Below, in pieces: positions 8,778 to 16,954 of a stretch of DNA of 64,000 nucleotides (its first letter is position 1; each line of letters starts with the position of its first letter). A program made the translations under genes and the position numbers. The stretch is taken from assembly GCA_017642895.1 (NCBI GenBank), contig JAEPON010000011.1, forward strand, positions 62,001 to 126,000. The letters run 5' to 3'. Source of the stretch: Roseitalea sp. (GTDB lineage Bacteria > Pseudomonadota > Alphaproteobacteria > Rhizobiales > Rhizobiaceae). The notes below the pieces were generated by a model. That model was not told the DNA's origin, ran no database searches, and worked only from the letters and a program-made list of their open reading frames with translations.

Positions 8778-10454
8778 ATGCCCAAGGATGAGTTCACACC
8801 GAAGCTGGGCCGTTTGCGGTCCACATCGGCGGCCCGGCCCCGCCGCTATCTTGGCCGCGTGGTGCGCGTCATCAGCCGCAGTTCGCCCGGATCATCCCGA
8901 ACCTCGTCCTGGACCGGAAGCCGCAACGGTCGCGGCTATGCGTCCGGCGCCAGCATGCACGCGTTCCGGCCCGGGCGGCGGCGGGTCATCGTCAAGGCGC
9001 GGATCGTTCGGTTTCGGAACGGTGACTTGGGCGCGGCCCGTGCGCACCTCAAATACGTCCGGCGCGACGGTGTCACCCGTGATGGCGAACGGGGCGAGCT
9101 CTACGGACCTGACAGCGACCGTGTTGATGCGCGCGAGTTTCTGGAGCCGGCCAAGGATGACCGGCATCAGTTCCGGCTGATCGTCGCGCCGGAAGACGGT
9201 GCTCAACTCGGCGACCTGAAACCCTTCATCCGTGATCTGATGGCCCAGGCCGAAACCGATCTCGGCACGAAGCTTGATTGGGTGGCTGTCGATCATTTCA
9301 ACACCGGGCATCCGCACACCCATATCGTCATCCGGGGTCGCGACGGTCGCGGCGGCGATCTGGTCATCGCGCGAGACTATATGGCGCACGGTTTCCGAAC
9401 CCGCGCCAGCGATCTTGTGACGCTGGAGCTCGGGCCGGAGACGGTGGACGAATTGCAAAGAAAGCTGACGCGAGAGATCGACGCCGAACGGTTCACGCGG
9501 ATCGATCGTGCGCTGCTCCGCGATGCGGACGGCGGCATCCTGTCGACTGGGAGCACCCAGGGTCGAGATGACGGGCAGTTTCGTGCGTTGCGCATGGGCC
9601 GGTTGCGCAAACTTGAACGCATGGGTTTGGCGAGCGAGTTGAAGCCGGGCATCTGGCGGATCGCCGACCGGACTGAAGCCGTCCTGCGTGAACTCGGCCA
9701 GCGCAACGACATCATCAAGACCATGCAGCGCTGTGTGAAAAAGGCGGGTATCGAGCAAGGCGCACGCACGTTCAACATCTTCAAGGCGGATGACCCGAAC
9801 GCGCGCATCACGGGCAAGGTCGTCAGCTTGGGTTTGAGCAACGAAATCACCGAAGGGCAGTTCGTCGTCGTCGATGGCTTGGACGGCAAGCTGCACTACG
9901 CCGACGTTGGCCAACTGAAACCGAACGATCTGCCGCGCGAGGGCTTGCTTCTAACATTGCGCGGCCAAAGCACCGGTGTCGAACCAACGCACCGAAACCA
10001 AGCGCGCCTGTTCGTCGAATCCCATGCGCCGCTTGAGCAATTGCCGACGGCTGTTGGCGCGACCTGGCTGGACCGGCAATTGCTCGCTAACCGACCGATT
10101 AGATTTGTGGATCGGGGATTCGGTGCGGAGGTGAAAAGCGCGTTGCGGCAGCGGCAACGCTGGCTTGTCGAAAACGGCTACATGTCCGAACGGGGAGGGC
10201 AGCTGGTCGCCCGGCGAAGGCTGCTGGAAAAGCTGACAAGGAAAGATGTGGCCATGGCCGGCAGTCGTCTCGAAAAAGAGCTCGGACGGTCGTTTCAGGA
10301 GGCACCGGGTGTCAATTGGAAAAGCGCGCAAGCGTTGGGATCGGTCCGTCTTGCGTCGGGACGTTTTGCGATCGTTCAGAAGGGCAAGGAGTTTTTGCTC
10401 GTGCCTTGGCGGCAGGCGTTGCTGCTCAGCAAGGGCCGGGGGGTTTCGCTGTAA
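8778..10454 (+). CDS. Relaxase/mobilization nuclease with DUF3363
   Basis: 558 aa, VirD2/TraI-like relaxase. The N-terminal nuclease domain has the ARAHLKYVRRDG segment near residue 90 and the metal-binding His cluster HFNTGHPHTHIVIRG at about 173-187. A long C-terminal region matches the DUF3363 extension of ICE relaxases. It would nick oriT and pilot single-stranded DNA. In intact ICEs of this type a coupling protein and trb genes follow. Here coding stops and the defence island begins, which suggests that the transfer region has been replaced or lost. Confidence 0.88.
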   Translation: MPKDEFTPKLGRLRSTSAARPRRYLGRVVRVISRSSPGSSRTSSWTGSRNGRGYASGASMHAFRPGRRRVIVKARIVRFRNGDLGAARAHLKYVRRDGVTRDGERGELYGPDSDRVDAREFLEPAKDDRHQFRLIVAPEDGAQLGDLKPFIRDLMAQAETDLGTKLDWVAVDHFNTGHPHTHIVIRGRDGRGGDLVIARDYMAHGFRTRASDLVTLELGPETVDELQRKLTREIDAERFTRIDRALLRDADGGILSTGSTQGRDDGQFRALRMGRLRKLERMGLASELKPGIWRIADRTEAVLRELGQRNDIIKTMQRCVKKAGIEQGARTFNIFKADDPNARITGKVVSLGLSNEITEGQFVVVDGLDGKLHYADVGQLKPNDLPREGLLLTLRGQSTGVEPTHRNQARLFVESHAPLEQLPTAVGATWLDRQLLANRPIRFVDRGFGAEVKSALRQRQRWLVENGYMSERGGQLVARRRLLEKLTRKDVAMAGSRLEKELGRSFQEAPGVNWKSAQALGSVRLASGRFAIVQKGKEFLLVPWRQALLLSKGRGVSL

Positions 10455-10747
10455 AATTCGATGAAGCAGCGGTGTGCGTTTAGGCTCCAGAATCCCCAAA
10501 GCGGACATCCTGATCTGTCGTCGAAGTTCCAGAACGGACGCGAAGCGGAACTTCGCTGCATACGCAGATATCCTCAGTCCCTTAGCAATAGCAGTCATTC
10601 AACAAAGGAGCCGCGCAGAGCCTGGGAATAGGCGGCCGAATTCTGAAATGCTGAGCCAAAGCTCATTTGCATGGTAGGCGCAGCTGAGTCACAGAGGCAG
10701 GTTCCTTAGGGAAGCAGGTCAAGTTCCTAAGAAGCCTCACGACCTGT
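10455..10747. other. Junction between ICE genes and defence island
   Basis: No gene is supported. A 9-bp perfect inverted repeat CGAAGTTCC (10522-10530) / GGAACTTCG (10547-10555) lies between the convergent relaxase and SbcCD operons and may act as a terminator or be a recombination scar. Confidence 0.35.
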
Positions 10748-11050
10748 TTAGGGCAAACCGAAAAGATCTGGCGTGTTCTCATCACGCCGCCTGCTCAAAC
10801 CTTCGCCAAGATGTAGACATGGATGTTTAACCCGTGTGAGGCCATTACGTCCCTCGAAGTGGACCCACCCACCTCTTGGCATACCAACGCTTAGGATCGG
10901 GGCCCCGCAGATTGGACAAGCCCGCTTAAAGGATGCACCCTTGCTACGTCTTTGGCTGCCCCGGAGCACCCAACCGCCACGGACAGAGACTGTTCGTCCC
11001 GTCAACAGCCGCCGGGTGTGGGCCTTTCGATAGTACCAACGTTCCGTCAT
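10748..11050 (-). CDS. Small Cys-pair protein coupled to SbcC
   Basis: 100 aa, minus strand. Its ATG overlaps the sbcC stop (ATGA at 11047-11050), strong evidence that it is translated as the third gene of the sbcDC operon. It is very basic at the N-terminus (MTERWYYRKAHTRRLL) and carries one CPICGAPI knuckle that could bind half of a zinc site. No family is recognised. Conserved partnership with SbcCD would be the key test; it could be an adaptor or DNA-binding subunit. Confidence 0.6.
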   Translation of the reverse strand: MTERWYYRKAHTRRLLTGRTVSVRGGWVLRGSQRRSKGASFKRACPICGAPILSVGMPRGGWVHFEGRNGLTRVKHPCLHLGEGLSRRRDENTPDLFGLP

Positions 11051-14000
11051 CCCAGTCCCCTTCTCTCTTCGACCCGGCTGCCGCTCGGTGTCGAACGCAC
11101 GTAAAACCCTTGCGGGATGGCCTCCTGAACTAACCCAACATGCGAGATCAGTCCCACAGCCCGGCTGCCCTCTGTCAGAGCTGCAAGAACCTGTACCACT
11201 TGATCCAGCGTACCGGCCCCATTCTCTGTGTCGAGGCTGCCGAAGCCTTCGTCGATGAAGATCGTGTCCATCCGGATTTTTCCAGAAAGGCTCTCGACCA
11301 CATCAGCGAGCCCAAGGGCCAAGGCTAGTGCCGCGATGAATGTCTCGCCGCCGGACAGTGTAGCCGTTGCACGCGCCTTGCCTGTGTTGATGTCGAAGAC
11401 CTCGGTTTCGAGCCCGCGCTTGCCGCGCCCACTCAATGCCTCAAGCCCGCGCGTCAGCCGGTAGCGACCACGTGTCATGGGGTCGAGCCGCATATTCGCT
11501 GCCTCGAGCACTTGGTCAAACACTGCGCCAATCGCGAAGGTCTCGAGTGTCATCTTGAAATCGTTCTTGCCGTTGGCCAGATCGGCCAGCACCCGGAGCG
11601 GACCGGTCTCGGTTTCAAGCCGCTCGGTTTCGGTCAGAGCCGCGGCAAGCGATTCCTTGAATTTGGTCAAAACCGATAAATCCGTTCTCGCTGTAGCGAG
11701 TGCAGTGTTGGCCCCGTTCAAGGCCTGGGTGGCGTCTGCCAACGCCAGCCGAAGCGGGGCAAGGTCCGGGCGTTCGCGATCTGCACAAGCCGCTGTGGCG
11801 TTCTGCAATGTCGTGCGAGCAGCGATCAAGCCATCGCGATGATCGGTCACCTTCTTGCGGTCGGCGTCGAGAGTCGGGAAATGCGCCTTGCAAGCATCAT
11901 ATCCCGCTTTGTCCAGCCCGACCTCAGCAAGCCGTGCGCCGAAATCACCTTGCGCCTTTTCCACGCGCTGCGTCTGCGCGTCGCACGCCCGCTTCGCTGA
12001 TTCAAGCTGCTCTTGAGCACGGGTGAGCGCTTCGCTGGCAGCTCGGTCCTTCTGCGTCGCCACTTCCAGCGCCTCGGAGAGTTGCCTTTGCTCGCGCTGC
12101 AGGGCCTCCCGCTGTGCGACAACCGCCTCTGGCGTGCGCAGACCTTCCGGCAGGGCCTCAACCACTGTATCGCGCCTGGCGCGCACCCCGGCAAGAGCGG
12201 TCTCGGCCTTTCCTGTAGCGGTGCGCGCCGTAGCCTCAGCTGCTTCGGTCTCGGTCACTTTCCGCTTGAGACCGGCCAACTGCTCCGCCATCGCGTCCAG
12301 ATCGACGGCCTTTCCAAGCGTGCCGACGGTGCCTTCCAGCCGCGCGATTTCAGCTTCGAGTTCCGCCAACGTGCGCTCAGGTCGTTCCTGTTCCTCCAGC
12401 ACACGCTTCATTTCGTCGAGCCGCATTCGGCAATTGCCGAGTTCGCTTTCCGCCCGAACCCTGGCCTCGGCTGCGGTTCTCGCCTGAACCTGCCCGCTAC
12501 GAAATGCTTCGGTCAAACCAGATTGTTCGGGCGTACCATGTGCCGGCGCAGGATGATCGTGGGAACCACAGACAGGGCACGGCGCCCCTTCGGTCAACTT
12601 TTCGGCTAGAATGATTGCTTGCGTGCGCGAAAGCCGTGTCTCGGCCTCAACCAAGGCCGCATCGGCGGCTTGCTCCGCTTCGGTTTTTGTTGCCAATTCG
12701 TTCGATGCCGCTTCGACATTTCGTTGGGCATCCGCGACAGCTTTTTGCGCCTTTGCATGCGCCATTGCCTTGACCCGCTCCCGATTGATTTCGGCCAGTT
12801 CTCCAGTCAGCTTGCCTCGCGCCACCTCGGTCTTTCGCGCCTGTTCAAGCGCCAGATCGGTCGCATCGCGCTGAGACTGGAGCTTTTCGCGGGCTTCTAC
12901 GGCCTCGGTCAAAGCCTTCTTCGCCGAAGCCGCGACTCTCGCAGCGTCGTCAAACGCTATTCTTAGCTCCGCCGCCTGCCCGACCTGGTTCTCGATCTCC
13001 TCCAACCTTGTCAGGTTGACCAGAACCTGCTGCCGTCGCGCCTCATTCGACTGCGCCTCGACCAGTTTTTGCACCGCTTCCTTCTTCGCCCCAGTGGCGG
13101 TGTCGAGCTCCCCTTCAGCCTTAGTAACAGCATTCACCGCGCCCTGCCTGTCTTGCTCCGCGTCGTGCCAAGCCGTCTCAAGATCAAGAGCTTGCAAGGC
13201 ATTCTTGACCGCTTCAACCCGCCCGGCCAGTGCTTCGACCTCAACCGTTTTCGCTTCGAGATCAGCGAGTGCCTGCCGTGCCATATCGACGGTAGAAAAG
13301 GCCTTTTCAATCTGCTCGCCTTCGGTGAGAGCTTTGCGCGCGGCTTCGTTTGCCATCTCAGCTCCCTCCTGAATGCCATGCTTTTCTTCGACTTTGGTCT
13401 CGGCTGCTGCAATCCCTATTTCCAGTGCTTCGGTGCTCTCGAAGCTGCGTTCTTCGAGTCTAGCCACGTAGAGCGCGCGCTGCTCGCGCAACGCCCGTTC
13501 TACCTCTAAGGCTTCCTCCTTCAGCCGTGCGGCGAGATCGCGATAGATCTTCACGTCGAAGAGATCTCGCAATATCTCGACACGCGCATCAGTCTTTGCG
13601 GCCAGGAACGTTTCGAACTTGCCTTGTGGCAAGAGCACGATCTGTCGAAACTGGTCTGCCCCGTAGCCCAACAGCGCCTCGACTTGTTGCCCCACGAGCG
13701 AGACTTTCTTTTCAGCAAGAACGCGACCAGACTGGTTCGGGCCAAGCGTGTCCAATGGGATTCCGGTGACGTCGAAAAGGGAGGCTTCTGCCGCGTCCTC
13801 TGTCGTCCCTTCGCCGCGCGCCTTCGGCCGCTCCTGTGTCGGACGACGTCGGATCAGGTAGGTCTTGGCACCCAGTTCAAAAACAAACTCGACTTCGGTG
13901 AGCAGATCCGCTGCCGAGTGATCCGAACGCAGCGAACGTGGTTCCTGATCGGTCTTGGTTGGTGCCCCAAAAAGCGCGAAGGTCATCGCCGAAAATAGCG

Positions 14001-14127
14001 TCGACTTCCCCGCACCGGTCTGGCCGTAAATTCCGAATAAACCTCTTTCCAGCGCGGCGCGGAAATCGACTACCTCGGTTGTCGCAAACGGCCCGAATGC
14101 TTGAAGTGATAGGCGAATGGGTCTCAT
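11047..14127 (-). CDS. sbcC: SbcC/Rad50-family SMC ATPase
   Basis: 1026 aa, typical for SbcC. The N-terminal half of the ABC head has Walker A GQTGAGKST near residue 35. Two long Ala/Glu/Lys-rich coiled coils flank the Rad50 zinc hook CPVC at about residues 517-520. The C-terminal head has the signature TLSGGETFIAALALALGLAD and Walker B TIFIDEGFGSLD. With SbcD it forms an ATP-driven nuclease that cuts DNA ends and hairpins. The start at 14127 (MRPIRLSLQAFGPF) overlaps the sbcD stop as ATGA. Here the pair lies in a defence island beside a WYL regulator, suggesting a role against phage DNA. Confidence 0.93.
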   Translation of the reverse strand: MRPIRLSLQAFGPFATTEVVDFRAALERGLFGIYGQTGAGKSTLFSAMTFALFGAPTKTDQEPRSLRSDHSAADLLTEVEFVFELGAKTYLIRRRPTQERPKARGEGTTEDAAEASLFDVTGIPLDTLGPNQSGRVLAEKKVSLVGQQVEALLGYGADQFRQIVLLPQGKFETFLAAKTDARVEILRDLFDVKIYRDLAARLKEEALEVERALREQRALYVARLEERSFESTEALEIGIAAAETKVEEKHGIQEGAEMANEAARKALTEGEQIEKAFSTVDMARQALADLEAKTVEVEALAGRVEAVKNALQALDLETAWHDAEQDRQGAVNAVTKAEGELDTATGAKKEAVQKLVEAQSNEARRQQVLVNLTRLEEIENQVGQAAELRIAFDDAARVAASAKKALTEAVEAREKLQSQRDATDLALEQARKTEVARGKLTGELAEINRERVKAMAHAKAQKAVADAQRNVEAASNELATKTEAEQAADAALVEAETRLSRTQAIILAEKLTEGAPCPVCGSHDHPAPAHGTPEQSGLTEAFRSGQVQARTAAEARVRAESELGNCRMRLDEMKRVLEEQERPERTLAELEAEIARLEGTVGTLGKAVDLDAMAEQLAGLKRKVTETEAAEATARTATGKAETALAGVRARRDTVVEALPEGLRTPEAVVAQREALQREQRQLSEALEVATQKDRAASEALTRAQEQLESAKRACDAQTQRVEKAQGDFGARLAEVGLDKAGYDACKAHFPTLDADRKKVTDHRDGLIAARTTLQNATAACADRERPDLAPLRLALADATQALNGANTALATARTDLSVLTKFKESLAAALTETERLETETGPLRVLADLANGKNDFKMTLETFAIGAVFDQVLEAANMRLDPMTRGRYRLTRGLEALSGRGKRGLETEVFDINTGKARATATLSGGETFIAALALALGLADVVESLSGKIRMDTIFIDEGFGSLDTENGAGTLDQVVQVLAALTEGSRAVGLISHVGLVQEAIPQGFYVRSTPSGSRVEERRGLG

Positions 14128-15260
14128 GTCTGCTCCTCCCCGTAGGCTGCTGCGTGGAGCTTTTCCGCTACGATCGCGGCTTCGGCGGTATTTGGTCCCC
14201 GGCCGCACACAACCTTCATGAAATCGCCGACCATCTCGATCGGCGTGACCGCGGCCCGCCCGGCACCAAGCGCCTTGGTCTCAGGCGCGCGCGCCTGCCG
14301 GGCATAGACCAAATGGCAGGCGTTGGGGTAGGTCGCGCGCAACCGCTTCATCGGATCGATCAGAGGGCTCTCATCCGTCAGGATAGCTTGGATGAAGTCT
14401 TCAGACGGGGTTCCTGCGAGAAGATCCGAGAATGCACCAGTGAGGGAGCGCACCTGCCGGATCGGCCGGAACGGCACCGTGCGGATCTCGACCTTTTCTG
14501 CTATCAGATCCATGACAGTCATGGATTTTTCGCTTCCAGCCTCGTCGAAACCAAGAGCGAGCGGTGCGCCGGAATATCGGATATGCGTCGCGCCGACTTC
14601 CTGCGGCTTGTGCAGATGCCCTAGTGCAACATAATCCACCCCATCGAAGACATCGGCGGGCACGGTTTCGATGCCGCCGACTCGCGTCAGGGCGCGCTCC
14701 GTCTCGCCGATCGCACCGCCCGCAACGAAGGCATGAGCAACGACGACCCAGCGCGCGCCTTCGGGCACCTGTCCCCTCGCTGCGGAGATCTGGGCCCCGA
14801 TGACATCTGCCGGTGCGCTAATCCCCTCATCCCCGAACACCTCCCGCGCGGCGTATTCATGAGAAAAGGGCAGGGCGGAAAAGGCGATCTCGCCATGTTC
14901 GTCACGCAGCACAAGCGGAGTTTCGACCGCGTCGGCGATCCCACGCACCAGCACTCGCGACGCGGTCGAGAAGACAGACATTGCCTCGATCCGGTCACCG
15001 GAATCGTGGTTGCCCGAGATCATCACCACAGCGGCTTCGGTCTCCTCCGATACGCGTTTGAGGAAGCGATTAAACTGTCGGATCGACGAATTGGGCGGCG
15101 AGGCACGGTCAAAAACGTCCCCTGCTATCACAAGAACATCGGCTCGCTCGGCTACGAGCGTCTCCAAGATCTGGCCCAAGATGGCCTCGTGATCCTCCTC
15201 GAGGCTCAACCCCATGAACTGCCGCCCCAGGTGCAGGTCTGCCGTATGAAGTAATCTCAT
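14124..15260 (-). CDS. sbcD: SbcD/Mre11-family nuclease
   Basis: 378 aa calcineurin-type phosphoesterase. The metal-binding motifs appear in order: HTADLHLGRQFMG at the N-terminus, VIAGDVFDRASPPN near residue 46, ISGNHDSGDRIE near 80, VVAHAFV near 172 and ALGHLHKPQEV near 208. It is the nuclease subunit partnering SbcC. It is the first gene of the minus-strand operon, with a possible TATAAT box at 15292-15297 some 30 bp upstream, and is divergent from the WYL regulator 71 bp away. Confidence 0.93.
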   Translation of the reverse strand: MRLLHTADLHLGRQFMGLSLEEDHEAILGQILETLVAERADVLVIAGDVFDRASPPNSSIRQFNRFLKRVSEETEAAVVMISGNHDSGDRIEAMSVFSTASRVLVRGIADAVETPLVLRDEHGEIAFSALPFSHEYAAREVFGDEGISAPADVIGAQISAARGQVPEGARWVVVAHAFVAGGAIGETERALTRVGGIETVPADVFDGVDYVALGHLHKPQEVGATHIRYSGAPLALGFDEAGSEKSMTVMDLIAEKVEIRTVPFRPIRQVRSLTGAFSDLLAGTPSEDFIQAILTDESPLIDPMKRLRATYPNACHLVYARQARAPETKALGAGRAAVTPIEMVGDFMKVVCGRGPNTAEAAIVAEKLHAAAYGEEQT

Positions 15261-15331
15261 TTTGCACCGTTAATTTATACACATGTAAAAATTATATGGA
15301 CACTCCGAAGGAGTCAAGCTAGATTCCAGCC
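15261..15331. promoter_or_regulatory. Divergent promoter/operator between sbcD and the WYL regulator
   Basis: 71-bp AT-rich spacer. On the minus strand TATAAT (15292-15297) suits an sbcD promoter. On the plus strand TTGCAC at 15262-15267 with an A/T-rich -10 near 15286-15298 is plausible. A small palindrome ACTCC-GAA-GGAGT lies at 15302-15314 and ACATGT at 15281-15286; either could be an operator for the adjacent WYL regulator. These sites are inferred by eye only. Confidence 0.45.
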
Positions 15332-16150
15332 ATGGCTTTCGAAGATCTCAAACATGCCCAGCGGGAACGTCTCGAGTACCTCGACAAGCTGTTTTTTTGG
15401 GACGGCGCGGCGACCCGTGCCTCATTGATCAAGCGGTTTGGTATTTCGAATGCGCAGGCCGCACTCGATTTTCGCACGTACCTCGCAAAAGCACGAAAAG
15501 ATGCTCTGCAGTATGACGCGTCTTCGCGCCAATACCTCGCCCATGACAGCTTTGAACGGCTAACCGGCAAGGCGTCTTCGATGGAGCTTGAGCAACTCCT
15601 GTCTGGCTATGCCTCATCTGCACTCGATAGACTGCCCGATTTGCAGCGCACTCAGGACATGCGTGTCTTGCGGCCGCTCTACCGTGCCTTCAGGGCCAAA
15701 GAGGCAACGAAAATCGTCTATCAATCAATGCGAGACCCAGAGCCGATGACGCGCTGGATCGCGCCTGTGCGTTTCGCCTCTGATGGGGTTAGAATGCATG
15801 TGCGTGCCTGGTGTTTTGAACGTGAGGACTTCCGTGACTTCCACCCCGCTCGCATAGACCCGGATTGTTCTTTTGCGGCAACCAAGCCAGCGGATACGGT
15901 ACCCCGTGATGATGATTGGTTCACTTGGGCCATCCTGAAGCTCAAGCCGCATTCAAGATTGACAGAAGCGCAACAGCGCGTGGTCCGCACAGAATTCGGG
16001 TTCACCTCAGATGTGCTTGAGGCCAGAACCCGTAAGGCGCTTGAGTTCTATACGGAACGCCGATGGGGGCTTGAGCAAAAGGAACCTCGTCTTGAACGGG
16101 TCTCAATCGACTATGTTCCGATGAGTGAGGAGGAGATCGATGCAAATTGA
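15332..16150 (+). CDS. BrxR/CapW-like WYL-domain transcriptional regulator
   Basis: 272 aa. The N-terminal winged HTH reads QRERLEYLDKLFFWDGAATR then LIKRFGISNAQAALDFRTYL and YDASSRQYLAH, the pattern of the BrxR/CapW repressors that control BREX, CBASS and other defence loci. A WYL-type domain follows (KIVYQSMRDPEPMTRWIAPV and VRMHVRAWCFEREDFRDFHPARI) and then a C-terminal WCX-like dimerisation part. Such proteins repress defence operons until a ligand or nucleic-acid signal binds the WYL pocket. It is divergent from sbcDC and co-directional with the WGR gene, so it probably governs both sides. Confidence 0.8.
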   Translation: MAFEDLKHAQRERLEYLDKLFFWDGAATRASLIKRFGISNAQAALDFRTYLAKARKDALQYDASSRQYLAHDSFERLTGKASSMELEQLLSGYASSALDRLPDLQRTQDMRVLRPLYRAFRAKEATKIVYQSMRDPEPMTRWIAPVRFASDGVRMHVRAWCFEREDFRDFHPARIDPDCSFAATKPADTVPRDDDWFTWAILKLKPHSRLTEAQQRVVRTEFGFTSDVLEARTRKALEFYTERRWGLEQKEPRLERVSIDYVPMSEEEIDAN

Positions 16151-16394
16151 CATGCGCCGTATCGATACCTCCCTCAATATGAACCGGTTCTATTCAGTGG
16201 AGCTGACCAAAGACCTCTTTGGCCAACACGGCGTCCACCGACAATGGGGTCGCTTTGGGAGCTGGGGGCGGCATCGCCACGATTGTTACGTAACGCAAAT
16301 CGAGGCTGAATCTGCCCTTTCCGATCTGGTCAAACAGAAACTGGCGCGTGGCTATCTGATTAAGTTGCCTGTGTCAGAAGGCAGGGGGATCTGA
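16140..16394 (+). CDS. WGR domain protein
   Basis: 84 aa consisting of little more than a WGR domain: NMNRFYSVELTKDLFG, then QWGRFGSWGRHRHD with the defining W-G-R, then EAESALSDLVKQKLARGY. In PARPs this domain senses DNA ends; bacterial stand-alone versions are poorly understood. The ATG at 16140 follows GAGGAG and overlaps the WYL gene by 11 bp. The next gene starts 1 bp after its stop, so the three form an operon. Confidence 0.85.
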   Translation: MQIDMRRIDTSLNMNRFYSVELTKDLFGQHGVHRQWGRFGSWGRHRHDCYVTQIEAESALSDLVKQKLARGYLIKLPVSEGRGI

Positions 16395-16395
16395 G

Positions 16396-16875
16396 ATGTC
16401 ATCGTTTGGAAAGTGGTCGCAGCATGGTGTTCCCAAGAAAGGCTGGACCTGCATCGGATTTGAGGATCTCGGTGAACCCGCTACCCAATGTGAAATGTGC
16501 GAAAATCAGGACATCCGGTATGTTCACCAAATGCAGCACCCTGACTATCCACACATTTTGGAGTGCGGCTGTGTTTGTGCCGGCAAGATGGAGGAAGATT
16601 ACGCGGCCGCGTCGAATCGGGAAACTGACAGCAAGAACCTGGCCCAGCGGCGCGCGCGCTGGCTGACACGAAAATGGAAGGTCTCGCAAAGTGGAAATCA
16701 CTATCTGAAAACGGACGGGTTCCACATCGTAGTCTTCCCGAAGGCCGGTGGATGGAGCGGGACAATCACCCGGCTCAGCACTGGGCTGGCAACGCAGGCT
16801 CGCCGTCTCTACGACACTCAAGATAAGGCAAAGCTTGGTGCCTTCGATGGCATGATCTGGCTGAAGACTCATTAA
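16396..16875 (+). CDS. Cys-rich hypothetical protein of the WYL-WGR operon
   Basis: 159 aa, no family recognised. The N-terminal half has a CEMCENQDIRYVHQMQHP segment and an ECGCVCAGKM segment (residues about 33-70): CxxC, two His and a CxCxC-like cluster suited to one or two zinc ions. The C-terminal half (RWKVSQ-like RKWKVSQSGNHYLKTDG, then FHIVVFPKAGGWSGTI) looks like a small beta domain. It begins directly after the WGR stop. It may be a nucleic-acid or metal-binding effector of the module; that is inference. Confidence 0.7.
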   Translation: MSSFGKWSQHGVPKKGWTCIGFEDLGEPATQCEMCENQDIRYVHQMQHPDYPHILECGCVCAGKMEEDYAAASNRETDSKNLAQRRARWLTRKWKVSQSGNHYLKTDGFHIVVFPKAGGWSGTITRLSTGLATQARRLYDTQDKAKLGAFDGMIWLKTH

Positions 16876-16954
16876 ATCCGATCGTTGTTGCCGCTCTTGA
16901 GTTCACATCAAAGACCTAAAGAACCCGTGGGCTGAATTGCTCTCTCGCCAACAG

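Noticed and set aside
8892..9914. 340-codon open frame on the minus strand
   Set aside because: Antisense to the relaxase gene; no ribosome site or recognisable motif.
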